This document shows positions 26,012 to 34,042 of a DNA stretch of 64,000 nucleotides, in pieces (positions within the stretch are counted from its first letter, which is position 1; each line of letters begins with the position of its first letter). The translations under genes and the position numbers were made by a program. The stretch covers positions 186,001 through 250,000 of the forward strand of contig NZ_CP089293.1 in NCBI RefSeq assembly GCF_021919345.1, read 5' to 3'. The DNA comes from Paenarthrobacter nicotinovorans (GTDB lineage: Bacteria > Actinomycetota > Actinomycetes > Actinomycetales > Micrococcaceae). Below the pieces are notes generated by a model. The model made no database searches, had not been told where the DNA came from, and saw nothing but the letters and a program-made list of their open reading frames with translations.

Positions 26012-26985
26012 GAAACCGCTACCGCGTTGAAAAGCTCGGTGGTGTCCACGCCGAGATCCGGGGTGTCCAGCACGTTGGTCAGAAACACGACGCAGCGGTC
26101 CTGTTCGGGGAGCATCCACCACTCCGTCCCGGCCCACCCGGGATGGCCGTAGATTCCCTGTGCCAGCAGCTCAGACTCGTTGGCGGGCAGCTGGAATCCC
26201 AGCCCGGTGTGGCGGAGGGGCTCGGGCCGGGTGGTGATGTGGGAAACCTCAGTGGTCCGCGGACGGCGCATCGCAGTCAGCGTGGCGGGGCGAACGGCCT
26301 TCCCGGTCTGCCCCAGAAGCTCGGAACCCAGGTTGAGCAGGTCCGCTGCCGTACCGAACAGCCCCGCACCCGGATGCCTCTTCCGATACATGGCATCCAC
26401 GTTCAAACCCGCAGCCTCGGTGCCGTGGATTCTGTGCGGGTTGCAGTCGGTGCCGAACGTCAGGCCGCCGGCACCTGTGTCACCGGCCAGGGACAGGAGT
26501 TGCTCCTCGAACGGGCGCCCGTCAGCCCACTCGGCCATCGCTGCAGCACCTTCGAAAGCGATATTGCAATACTGGACAAGGGAACCCGCATAGAAGGCCT
26601 GTTCGGCGGAGGTGAGGTCCTCGCGGAGAGGAGCGCCGCCGTCGAGCGCCGGATCAGCAATCCCGGAGCGGTGGCTGAGAAGGTGCTCCAGCGTTACGGT
26701 GTCCGTGCGGCCCGCGCCGAAGTCCGGGAGGACGTCACCCAGTGTGTTGCCCAGTGACAACTTCCCGAGCTCGACCTGCCGCATGACGGTCAGGGCAGTG
26801 ACCGGCTTTGTCACCGAGAACAGCGCAAAGTGGTCCTCGGCTGTTGCCTGCCTTCCGCCGTCGGTCCCGAACGCCACAATGTCCTCGATGCCCTGGCTGG
26901 AGGCGATCCCCAGCACGGCAACGGGCACGCGCCCGAGCTCAACCTGTTTGCGGGCCCATTTTGCCGCGGGTCCTGTCTGCACCAT
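26008..26985 (-). CDS. Beta-lactamase-fold serine hydrolase (class C-like)
   Basis: A 325-residue protein of the beta-lactamase/penicillin-binding-protein/esterase EstB family. The catalytic SxxK is S57-V-T-K60 and the YxN motif is Y139-C-N141; a late HPGWAGTEWW segment occupies the place of the KTG box. There is no signal peptide, which favours a cytoplasmic esterase or peptidase over a resistance enzyme. Substrate unknown. It is convergent with the nickel permease gene and divergent from the second ECF sigma factor. Confidence 0.87.
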   Translation of the reverse strand: MVQTGPAAKWARKQVELGRVPVAVLGIASSQGIEDIVAFGTDGGRQATAEDHFALFSVTKPVTALTVMRQVELGKLSLGNTLGDVLPDFGAGRTDTVTLEHLLSHRSGIADPALDGGAPLREDLTSAEQAFYAGSLVQYCNIAFEGAAAMAEWADGRPFEEQLLSLAGDTGAGGLTFGTDCNPHRIHGTEAAGLNVDAMYRKRHPGAGLFGTAADLLNLGSELLGQTGKAVRPATLTAMRRPRTTEVSHITTRPEPLRHTGLGFQLPANESELLAQGIYGHPGWAGTEWWMLPEQDRCVVFLTNVLDTPDLGVDTTELFNAVAVS

Positions 26986-27136
26986 TGCTGTGCCACGCTT
27001 TCGCTCGGGATTCGGTGTCTTGAATCTATCGTGATGGCGTTGAGAAGAAACCTACCGCCACGTGTAACCCCGGCGGCCTGGCCGGAAACTATACAAGTAT
27101 CCTGCAGTTCAGGGCTCTACTTTTCAGGGGGAAATC

Positions 27137-27646
27137 GTGCTTTCCGAGCGCGAATTGGCGTTCATCGCCATTCACAAAGACAGCTATCCATCCGTCTTCA
27201 GGTTCGTGCGCCGACGCGTCGAATCGGCGGAGATGGCTGAAGAGATCGCCGCGGACGTTTTCCGGGTCGTATGGCAAAAATGGTCGGATGATGCCCGGCC
27301 GGAACTCGGTTACTTGCTCGCCATAGCGCGCAACCTTGTGGGTAATGCCTACCGCAGCCGCGACCGGCAGCAGGCTCTGCAGGAAAAGCTGCGCACGACG
27401 GCGGTGGAACGTTTCGGGGATGACTCCGGGAACGTCGCGGTACAGGATGCGATGGACCGCTTGCGGGTGCAGGACCGCGAAATTCTGCAGCTGGCCTACT
27501 GGGACGGACTGGGTACCACTGACATCGCCGGAGTGCTGCAGTGCAGTGAATCAGCAGCCAAGGTCCGTCTGCACCGGGCCCGGACCGCGTTCCGGAAACA
27601 GCTGCCCGCCGGCGCCGAAACGACTACACAAAAGATGGGGGTCTGA
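27137..27646 (+). CDS. ECF-type RNA polymerase sigma factor (second copy)
   Basis: A 169-residue paralogue of the sigma factor at 8300, with similar length and layout. Region 2 contains FRFVRRRVESAEMAEEIAADVFRVVW. That stretch is followed by a short linker and region 4 with DREILQLAYWDGLGTTDIAG, the helix-turn-helix for the -35 element. The GTG start follows AGGGGGAAAT. A GGAAAC motif at 27084-27089 could be an ECF-type -35 of its own promoter. The membrane protein gene starts 5 bp after its stop. Confidence 0.92.
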   Translation: MLSERELAFIAIHKDSYPSVFRFVRRRVESAEMAEEIAADVFRVVWQKWSDDARPELGYLLAIARNLVGNAYRSRDRQQALQEKLRTTAVERFGDDSGNVAVQDAMDRLRVQDREILQLAYWDGLGTTDIAGVLQCSESAAKVRLHRARTAFRKQLPAGAETTTQKMGV

Positions 27647-27651
27647 AGACA

Positions 27652-28668
27652 ATGGATCCGATCAAGAACCAGATATCAGCGATTGACCCGCTTGCGGACG
27701 AGCGCACCGAGGTCAACTCTGAAGAAGCTTTGGCGCGCATGCTCACAGGCCCTCGGGTTTTCAGCGACAGCAACCCGGCAGCCGGAGTGGTGTCCCTTGA
27801 AGACCGCAAGCGCCGCAAGGCCCGGATCGCGGGCGGGTTGTTGCTTGGTGCTGCGGCTGTCACCGCGGGTGTCCTGGTTGCGGCCAACTTTGGCCCGCTC
27901 ACAGTGGCTCCCGCGCCGGCAGTGACCGTCAGCCCGACTGAGCCGGCACCTACGCCGAGTGCTTCCGTTACCCCCACCCCTACTCCCACAGCCACACCCA
28001 CGCCCTCGGCCACCCCGGAGGCGACTGTTCCGGTCACCACTCCGCCGGCGGCTCCGACTGTTCCGGCGGTTGCACCGACAACGGCTCCAACGCAGCCGCC
28101 TGCTCCCGTGGCCACAGCGCAGACGTTCACTTTCCCGGATGGACACGTTTCCTTCACCTACCCCGTGGGCTGGACCGTTCGCCCGGAACAAGGTCCTTCC
28201 GACGGAGTCACCGTTTTGGACAGCACCGGCGCCGAGGTCGCTTTCATGAGCAGCGGTTTCTACGGCGACGGTACTGCCGGACTGGTGGACCGCACAGTTC
28301 TGGACCGTGCCGTGGTTCCCGGGGTAACGGATACAGCAGGAAACCAGGTGGAATTCGGTTTTTCCTTGAACTACTTCATGAACTTCGACTACAACTCCGG
28401 TAACGGTGGAATGCCCACGGCTACTGGGCGTTCCGACACTCCCCCGGCGTACGTCATGGACATCCGGCTGTCCTCTGAGCTTCAATCCGGGCAGGCTTCT
28501 TCCGGCACAAACCAGATCAAGGTGCCCAACGGGTTCATGATGGCCTACGTGAAGTTTGACATCAACAAACGGCCCACCTTTGCCACCCCGGAAGCGGCCA
28601 AGGCCTGGATGAACACAACGCAGTACGCCCAGTTGAAGTCGATGCTTCTGAGCGTGAGCTACAAATAG
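27652..28668 (+). CDS. Candidate membrane anti-sigma protein with a different ectodomain
   Basis: A 338-residue protein organised like the one at 8809. The cytoplasmic N-terminus (about 60 residues) carries VFSDSNPAAGVVSLEDRK. A single transmembrane segment (about 62-84) and a Pro/Thr/Ala-rich stalk (about 88-155) lead to a about 180-residue extracellular domain beginning TFTFPDGHVSFTYPVGW. That domain start recalls PsbP/DUF1795-type secreted domains. It is paired with an ECF sigma gene 5 bp upstream. The shared N-terminal motif with a different outer domain suggests a modular sensor/anti-sigma family; this is inference. Confidence 0.75.
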   Translation: MDPIKNQISAIDPLADERTEVNSEEALARMLTGPRVFSDSNPAAGVVSLEDRKRRKARIAGGLLLGAAAVTAGVLVAANFGPLTVAPAPAVTVSPTEPAPTPSASVTPTPTPTATPTPSATPEATVPVTTPPAAPTVPAVAPTTAPTQPPAPVATAQTFTFPDGHVSFTYPVGWTVRPEQGPSDGVTVLDSTGAEVAFMSSGFYGDGTAGLVDRTVLDRAVVPGVTDTAGNQVEFGFSLNYFMNFDYNSGNGGMPTATGRSDTPPAYVMDIRLSSELQSGQASSGTNQIKVPNGFMMAYVKFDINKRPTFATPEAAKAWMNTTQYAQLKSMLLSVSYK

Positions 28669-28683
28669 CCCCATCCGGGGGAT

Positions 28684-28721
28684 AGCAAACGTCGCTCTGG
28701 CAGCCCGGAGCGACGTTTGCT
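28684..28721 (+). terminator. Stem-loop after the second ECF pair
   Basis: A perfect 14-bp stem (28684-28697 with 28708-28721) beginning AGCAAACGTCGCTC lies 15 bp after the stop. It lacks a T-run but is well placed to end the transcript. Confidence 0.65.
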
Positions 28722-28728
28722 GTCCCCT
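28697..28728. repeat. 32-bp direct repeat, left copy
   Basis: This stretch matches 29372-29403 with one substitution. It includes the right arm of the stem-loop. The pair brackets the disrupted GNAT gene. Confidence 0.85.
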
Positions 28729-28803
28729 GAGGGGACCTTGACTGGCGCTGCCGTAATCTCAGGTACTTTGCCAGAAGGCCTTTATTCGCTAGGAGCATTT
28801 CTC

Positions 28804-29415
28804 ATGACAGACATGGTTCGCCAGGCAACCGGCGCAGACCTCGGGGTTGCTGCCCGAGTACTCGGCCTTGCCTTTGAGACTTACCCTTGGACGAGATGGT
28901 CGATTCCTGACGTTGATTATGAACAGAGACTCGAACGGCTGCAGTACCTCTAGCTGGGACATGCGCTTACCCATGGATTGGTCCTGGTGGATGAACAACT
29001 GCGCTCCGTCGCTGCATTCCTTCCTCCTGATGCGCCCGAGCCTGGTCCCGATATGCAGATCGAAGTTCTGGAACTGCTGGGTTCTCGAGCGACCGCGTTG
29101 ATTGATCTGAGCTTGCCCCAGCCAAAGGGGCCGGCGTGGACCTTGGCCACCGTGGGCGTAGACCCGGCACATCAAGGCAAAGGGCTGGGTACGGCCGTGG
29201 CCTCGGAGGGTCTCACGCGAATAGATCGAGAGGCAGGTGCCGTGGTGCTTGAAACCTCGGACGAGCGTAACGTGCGCCTTTACGGACGCCTTGGTTTCCT
29301 TGTCACGGACACCACGGTGATTCCGGGTGGGCCCACTGTCCATTCAATGCGCCGGGCACCCCGCCCGGCAGCTGGCAGCCCGGAGCGACGTCTGCTGTCC
29401 CCTCCTTTGGGTTAG
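28804..29415 (+). pseudogene. GNAT acetyltransferase interrupted by an in-frame TAG
   Basis: Read through, the frame would encode a about 203-residue GNAT acetyltransferase: N-terminal MTDMVRQATGADLG with strand 1, and the acetyl-CoA motif VGVDPAHQGKGLGTAV, followed by LYGRLGFLVTDTT. An amber codon at 28951-28953 (after RLQYL) stops it 50 codons in, and the same frame continues at once with LGHALTHGLVLVDEQ. There is no frameshift, so one point mutation explains it. An ATG at 28978 could restart translation but would lack the first strand and helices. The end overlaps the convergent amylase stop. Confidence 0.82.
29372..29403. repeat. 32-bp direct repeat, right copy
   Basis: Partner of 28697-28728 (31 of 32 bases equal). 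It lies within the last codons of the GNAT frame, just before the amylase stop. Confidence 0.85.
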
Positions 29416-32204
29416 CGGACGGTGACCAGATGTCCGGCGGGGTCGTACCGGAAGGTGACCGGGCCGCCGTCGTGCTTCAAGGCGATATTGCTGCCGTTCG
29501 GGGCGCCGCCGAGACCGTAGTTCTCAGCCCAGGAGCCATTGATGGCGGCCTTGAACTCGTAACTGCCGGCGGCCAGGTTGGGCACTGACAGCTTCCAGAT
29601 CCCATCCGACGGGTCCAGCTGCAGCTGCGCCTGGGCGCAGTCCGGCATCCAGTCGCCCGAGCAGCCAAGCTCGGAATTCAGGCTGCCGGGTACCGAAACG
29701 GCCGCCGGCTGCGGGCCCGCGGAGACCGCGCTGATCACGTTGGTGGAGTGGTCGTAAAGGAACGTGACGGCGCCGCCGGGGTGCGTGAACACGACGTTGG
29801 GGCCATTCAACTCGCCACCCGCGCCGTAGTTTTCGTCCCACGTGCCGTTGAGTGCGGCCTTGAATTCATACGTGCCCGCGGGCAGGTTGGGGACATTCAG
29901 CTGCCACAGTCGGTGCGTCGGCTCGTAGCTCATGAGCCCCTGCCCGCAGGACGGCTGCCAGTCTTCGGTGCAACCCAGTTCGGTGTTGAGGCTGCCGGCC
30001 ACCGTGACGGTCTCGGGCTGTGTCGGTTCTCCCACCACACCGCTGCGGGGCTCACTGGCGGACGTCTGCCCGCGGTTGTCCAGCACCACAGCGCGGTACT
30101 CCACGGACGTGCCGGACTCCAGCGACGAGACGTCGTGGAACACCTGATACGGCGCGTTGTCGTCCGTGCCGATCGACGCCCAGTTGCCACCTGCAGTACG
30201 CGCCTGGAAGGTGACCTCATAGAACGAGTTACCGTCGACGTCGGCCGTCACCTTCTGGCGGGTGGCGTCCCCAGCCGCCGTGACCGGCTTCTTGAGTACG
30301 ACGGCGGGTGCGGCCTTCGATTTGGCGAGTCGCCCCGCTGCTTCATAAACCACTGCGGAAAGCGGCGGGACGGTGACAGCCAGCTTCGCATCCTGACCGG
30401 ACTTGGCGTTCTTGGCGGCCTCACCGTAAACCAGCTTGAACGGCTGTTTCGCTTCGTACGTTGGGATCGCCGCGGTCTGTGCGGTCTCGCTGTTGTTCAC
30501 AGCCACGATGTATTCACGCTGTTCCTTGGCGTCGATGCGTGAGAAGGCGTAGATCCCGGCCCCATCAGCGGCGTAGCGGTCTTGCTGGGCACCGGTACGG
30601 AGCGTGGGGTGGTCCGCTGCGAGGGCCGCGAGCTCGCTGATCTTTTTGTACAGCGGGTGCCCGGTGTTGAAGTTGTCCGTGGCATGCGTGGCGTTGGTTC
30701 CCAAAAGGTCATCATCCAAATACTCCTGGACCTTGCTGGCGAACATGGTCTGCCTCGAGTCCTGGTCCCCGCCGGCGCCGGTGAAGCCCTGCTCATCGCC
30801 GTAATAGATCACCGGGTTGCCGCGCGAGAAGTACATCAGCTCATGGGCCAGCTCGTCGCGCTCCAACAGTTCCGCGTCGGATGCTCCCGGGTTGTCCTGG
30901 GCGATAAAGGTGCCGATGCGGCCCATGTCATGGTTACCCAGGAATGTGGGCAGTTGGTAGACGTTGGAATCGGCATCCGTGTACCAGTCATCACCGTTGA
31001 AGAAGTCTGCCAGGCCGGTGGCCTTGCTGCCTTGTGATGCGAAGCTGCGGGCTGCACCTTGGAAGCCGAAGTCCAGGACGGCTTGCATCTTGTTCTTGGT
31101 GGTGAACTTGGACGTGACGGTCTTGGAGGTATCGAAGACCTCCCCGAACATGAAGAACTCGTCCTTGCCCTGCTCCTTGGCATAGCTGAGCACTTGTGGG
31201 CCGAACTGCTGCCAAAACTCGTCATTGACGTGTTTCATGGTGTCAATGCGGAAGCCGTCCACTCCGAAGTCCCTGATCCACGTTTTGTAGACGTCCATCA
31301 TCCCGTTGACCACCTTGGGGTTCTCGGTGAAAAGGTCATCCAGCCCGAAGAAGTCGCCGTACAGGGAGTCTTCGCCGGCAAAGTTGGTGTTGCCGCGGTT
31401 GTGGTAGAGCGTGGGGTCGTTCAGCCAGGAAGGAACCTTGACGTCCTTCTCAGCCGCGGGGACTACGGGCGTATAGGGGAACGACGTTGCCGCGTCCAGG
31501 GCAGGGAAGTCCTGCGTCCCGGCGTACTCGCGGTCATCGAAGACCTCGCCCGTGGCGGCGCGGTAGGGCTCGGTTTCCTTGGAAATGTACGGAGCCGAGG
31601 ACGTCTCCTGGTACTGGATCACATCGGCCGTGTGGTTGGTGATAATGTCGAAGTACACCTTCATGCCGCGGGCGTGGGCGGCATCTATGAGCGTCTTGAG
31701 CTCGGCGTTGGTGCCCAGGTGGGGGTCGATCTGGGTGAAGTCGGTGACCCAATACCCGTGATATCCGGCGGAGCTGTTCGCCGGCGTTCCGTCACCTTGT
31801 ACGGCCTTGTTCTTGAAACTGGGAGTGAGCCAGAGGGCGTTGGTGCCCAAGCCCTGGATGTAGTCCAGCTGGTCCTGCAGGCCCTTCAGATCGCCCCCGT
31901 TGTAGAAGCCTTTGCGGGTGGGATCGAAGCCGGACACCATGGGATCGGACCCCAGGCCCCCGTCGTCATTGCCGGCGGTTCCGTTCTTGAAGCGGTCGGC
32001 CATGACGAAGTAGAAGTTCTGGTTGCTGACACCGCCCCGAATGGAGTGTTGGGCCGTGGGGTCAGGGTTCTTCGCGGAGACGCCGGGCGCGGCGCCTGCC
32101 GGGAGTACCGCCGATGCGGTGAGGACGGCCGTCGTCATGAGGACGACAGCCGCCCTTCTCTTGAAGGACGTGTTGTTGGGGGATCCGGAGCTGCGGAGTG
32201 ACAA
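29412..32204 (-). CDS. Secreted alpha-amylase / pullulanase-type GH13 with two C-terminal starch-binding-like modules
   Basis: A 930-residue extracellular enzyme. The TTG at 32204 is chosen because AGAGGAAGG lies six bases upstream; it yields a basic start, hydrophobic core and a signal cleavage site near PAGAAPG. The GH13 barrel is complete: GFRIDTMKH (nucleophile Asp, near residue 320), FMFGEVFD (Glu, near 352) and FLGNHDMGR (Asp, near 424). A beta domain and a fibronectin-like segment follow. The C-terminus carries two similar about 95-residue modules (each with GSLNxELGC, YEFKAAxNGxWxENYG), like the X25 modules of pullulanases. It should degrade starch or related glucans outside the cell. 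MalR-like operators precede it. Confidence 0.93.
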   Translation of the reverse strand: MSLRSSGSPNNTSFKRRAAVVLMTTAVLTASAVLPAGAAPGVSAKNPDPTAQHSIRGGVSNQNFYFVMADRFKNGTAGNDDGGLGSDPMVSGFDPTRKGFYNGGDLKGLQDQLDYIQGLGTNALWLTPSFKNKAVQGDGTPANSSAGYHGYWVTDFTQIDPHLGTNAELKTLIDAAHARGMKVYFDIITNHTADVIQYQETSSAPYISKETEPYRAATGEVFDDREYAGTQDFPALDAATSFPYTPVVPAAEKDVKVPSWLNDPTLYHNRGNTNFAGEDSLYGDFFGLDDLFTENPKVVNGMMDVYKTWIRDFGVDGFRIDTMKHVNDEFWQQFGPQVLSYAKEQGKDEFFMFGEVFDTSKTVTSKFTTKNKMQAVLDFGFQGAARSFASQGSKATGLADFFNGDDWYTDADSNVYQLPTFLGNHDMGRIGTFIAQDNPGASDAELLERDELAHELMYFSRGNPVIYYGDEQGFTGAGGDQDSRQTMFASKVQEYLDDDLLGTNATHATDNFNTGHPLYKKISELAALAADHPTLRTGAQQDRYAADGAGIYAFSRIDAKEQREYIVAVNNSETAQTAAIPTYEAKQPFKLVYGEAAKNAKSGQDAKLAVTVPPLSAVVYEAAGRLAKSKAAPAVVLKKPVTAAGDATRQKVTADVDGNSFYEVTFQARTAGGNWASIGTDDNAPYQVFHDVSSLESGTSVEYRAVVLDNRGQTSASEPRSGVVGEPTQPETVTVAGSLNTELGCTEDWQPSCGQGLMSYEPTHRLWQLNVPNLPAGTYEFKAALNGTWDENYGAGGELNGPNVVFTHPGGAVTFLYDHSTNVISAVSAGPQPAAVSVPGSLNSELGCSGDWMPDCAQAQLQLDPSDGIWKLSVPNLAAGSYEFKAAINGSWAENYGLGGAPNGSNIALKHDGGPVTFRYDPAGHLVTVR

Positions 32205-32249
32205 GTGAAGCCTTCCTCTAGCGACAGTGCTGTGGGACAAGTCACAACT

Positions 32250-32262
32250 GTAAGCGCTTGCG
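32250..32262. promoter_or_regulatory. MalR/LacI-type operator of the amylase gene, proximal site
   Basis: GTAAGCGCTTGC is a near-perfect palindrome with the AAGCGCTT core of MalR-type operators of Gram-positive bacteria. It lies 46 bp before the amylase start on the minus strand. Confidence 0.7.
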
Positions 32263-32326
32263 TGATGTTAATCCAGATTAGGCGGCCGTTGATTCGTCGG
32301 ATTAGTCCCCTGATTGCAGAAAATCT

Positions 32327-32339
32327 GGAAGCGTTTGCA
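32327..32339. promoter_or_regulatory. MalR/LacI-type operator of the amylase gene, distal site
   Basis: GGAAGCGTTTGCA is a weaker version of the 32250 site, 77 bp further upstream. The spacing suggests cooperative binding by one LacI-family repressor, whose gene is not adjacent. The 296-bp gap 32205-32500 shows nothing else I can name. Confidence 0.5.
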
Positions 32340-32500
32340 GAATTGCCGATCTGGATTGATGCTGCAGGATGCTGTGCCTTTGCCCATCCATAACTCAGAA
32401 TGTTGTGCGGCCGCCCATAACAAAGCGTCACTCGCTTGCATAGGGTTGAAGAGATCTGCTTCACAAAGTACCGCGAACTACCCAAGGATGAGTTTCAACG

Positions 32501-32698
32501 ATGAAGAGCATCGCCCTCTTGCGCGAACGAGCCACCCGCGTCATGCCCACCGGTTCCCACTGCCCGGCATCGGGACTGTGGAGCCCGGACTGCGAGCCGG
32601 ATGTCGTCCAGGTTTTTGCTGAAGGCCATGTGCTGCCGGCCCACAACGGCGTGGCCACGGTATGGCGGCGGCAGGCCGCCGCTGAAGTTTCGGCATGA
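32501..32698 (+). CDS. Small hypothetical protein
   Basis: A 65-residue protein with good third-position GC. It contains three scattered motifs of note: MPTGSHCPASGLW, a second Cys in SPDCEPD, and a C-terminal TVWRRQAAAEV. The Cys pair might bind metal, but this is uncertain. A possible AAGGATG ribosome site lies upstream. Its stop overlaps the start of the next small gene (ATGA), so the two are one operon. No family recognised. Confidence 0.6.
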   Translation: MKSIALLRERATRVMPTGSHCPASGLWSPDCEPDVVQVFAEGHVLPAHNGVATVWRRQAAAEVSA

Positions 32699-32925
32699 CC
32701 AGCTCCATCCTGAACAGGCCGGCCGGCTACCGCCACGTGCCTGCGGCCGAATGGGCCGAGCTCAGCGCCGGCGATCCCGTGTGGATATACGACGTCGCTT
32801 GGGGTGCCGGCACGGGCCGCGTGGACGACGTGTCCAAACACCAGGAATTGCTCTGGGTAGTCCTCGAACCGACCGGGCGCAAACTCATTTGCGGCACGGA
32901 CGACGTCGAGGTCTGGTCAGCCTGA
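32695..32925 (+). CDS. Small beta-rich hypothetical protein
   Basis: A 76-residue protein with the pattern GDPVWIYDVAWGAGTGRVDDV, consistent with a small SH3- or KOW-like barrel. It overlaps the preceding gene by four bases. A palindromic terminator-like repeat follows. No family recognised; a general resemblance to the barrel segment of the protein at 16058 is noted but not proven. Confidence 0.65.
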   Translation: MTSSILNRPAGYRHVPAAEWAELSAGDPVWIYDVAWGAGTGRVDDVSKHQELLWVVLEPTGRKLICGTDDVEVWSA

Positions 32926-32932
32926 AGACCCG

Positions 32933-32991
32933 CCGGGATGGCGCTTGATACCAATGTCTGAGCGGATCATAGGTACCAAGTGCTGTCCCGG
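32933..32991. terminator. Bidirectional terminator-like inverted repeat
   Basis: Twenty-base arms (32933-32952 and 32972-32991) pair with a few G-U or mismatched positions. It lies between two convergent transcripts. Confidence 0.55.
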
Positions 32992-32997
32992 TGTCAA

Positions 32998-34041
32998 TTA
33001 GCCCGCGACGAGCAACATGCTGGGTGAACCAATCTCCGCACGCCCCACAGGGCCGTCCGGCAGCCCGGTTTCCGGGTCAAGCCTGAAACTGACGACGTCG
33101 TCCGAACCTTCGTTCGCTACGTACAGCCAGCCTTCGCGAACCAGATGATGGCGGGGCCACTCGCCGCCGCACAGTACCTCTCCGCGCGGCTCAACCCCGG
33201 TGCCTTCGCCCGAGACCTCCAGGACGCAGATGCGGTTGGTACCCCGCACGCCCACATAGGCGAAGCGTCCATCCGGGGAGAGAGCGATCTCTGCACCGGC
33301 ATCGCCGTCCTTGGCTCCCGTGGCGCTTGCCGGGACCACGGATGCGAGCTCGTAAGTGCCGTCCGGTTCCATCCGGACCGCTGCCACCTCCACCGAATAC
33401 TCCGTGTCGACAAAGACCGTCCCGCTCCGGTGGCGGGCCACGTGCCGGGGACCCGAACCCATAGGCAGGACCACCTGGTGGTCGGGCTGCAGGCCTTCAC
33501 CCGGCACGTACCTCCACACACGGACCAAGTCATGCCCCAAATCCGTGGTCATGACCCGGCCGTCAGGAAGCATCAAGCTCGAATGCGCGCGGCTTGGCCG
33601 CTCACCTCTGGGGGCTGCGGCCGAGTGGGGATCGACGGCGGCCGCCGCGCTCCTGCGCGAGGTGATGGCGCCGTCGTCGTCCAGTTGGTAGAGGATGACC
33701 TGACCGTCGCCCCAACAGGTGGCCACGATGAAGCGGCCCTGCGGATCCGCAGCGACGTGGCACGTGGCATCGCCCGCGGGCCAAGGATCGCCGAAAGCCT
33801 CCAACGCAGTGTCGCCACTCCGGCGATAAGCCCGCACCGTCTTGCCTTCCTCCGCTACGGCGTAAACCACGGGAAGCGTCGGGTGCAGCGCCAGGAAGGA
33901 CGGCGAATTGGCTTCGACGGCCAAGCCAATGGCCGTCAGCCCACCTTCACTGTCCGCCGAGAGCGCCGTGATGCCCTTGCCGTGGCCGTTCCTGTCGGCC
34001 GTGTAGGAGCCAACCCAGAGCAATGATTCGTGCGTTGTCAT
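32998..34041 (-). CDS. Lactonase, seven-bladed beta-propeller family
   Basis: A 347-residue protein of the Pgl/YbhE-like lactonase family, whose best-known member is 6-phosphogluconolactonase. Visible hallmarks: N-terminal LLWVGSYTADRNGHG, repeating blade ends such as HPTLPVVYAVAEEG and SPDGRFAYVGVRGTN, and GSGPRHVARH in the presumed active cleft. No signal peptide. It starts a run of minus-strand genes with the aldo/keto reductases upstream (1 bp gap to the next), suggesting sugar or sugar-acid metabolism as the theme. Confidence 0.88.
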   Translation of the reverse strand: MTTHESLLWVGSYTADRNGHGKGITALSADSEGGLTAIGLAVEANSPSFLALHPTLPVVYAVAEEGKTVRAYRRSGDTALEAFGDPWPAGDATCHVAADPQGRFIVATCWGDGQVILYQLDDDGAITSRRSAAAAVDPHSAAAPRGERPSRAHSSLMLPDGRVMTTDLGHDLVRVWRYVPGEGLQPDHQVVLPMGSGPRHVARHRSGTVFVDTEYSVEVAAVRMEPDGTYELASVVPASATGAKDGDAGAEIALSPDGRFAYVGVRGTNRICVLEVSGEGTGVEPRGEVLCGGEWPRHHLVREGWLYVANEGSDDVVSFRLDPETGLPDGPVGRAEIGSPSMLLVAG

Positions 34042-34042
34042 C

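Noticed and set aside
28951..28953. Amber codon read as pyrrolysine or a programmed read-through
   Set aside because: No pyrrolysine genes are known in this group, GNAT enzymes do not use it, and a single mutation is simpler.
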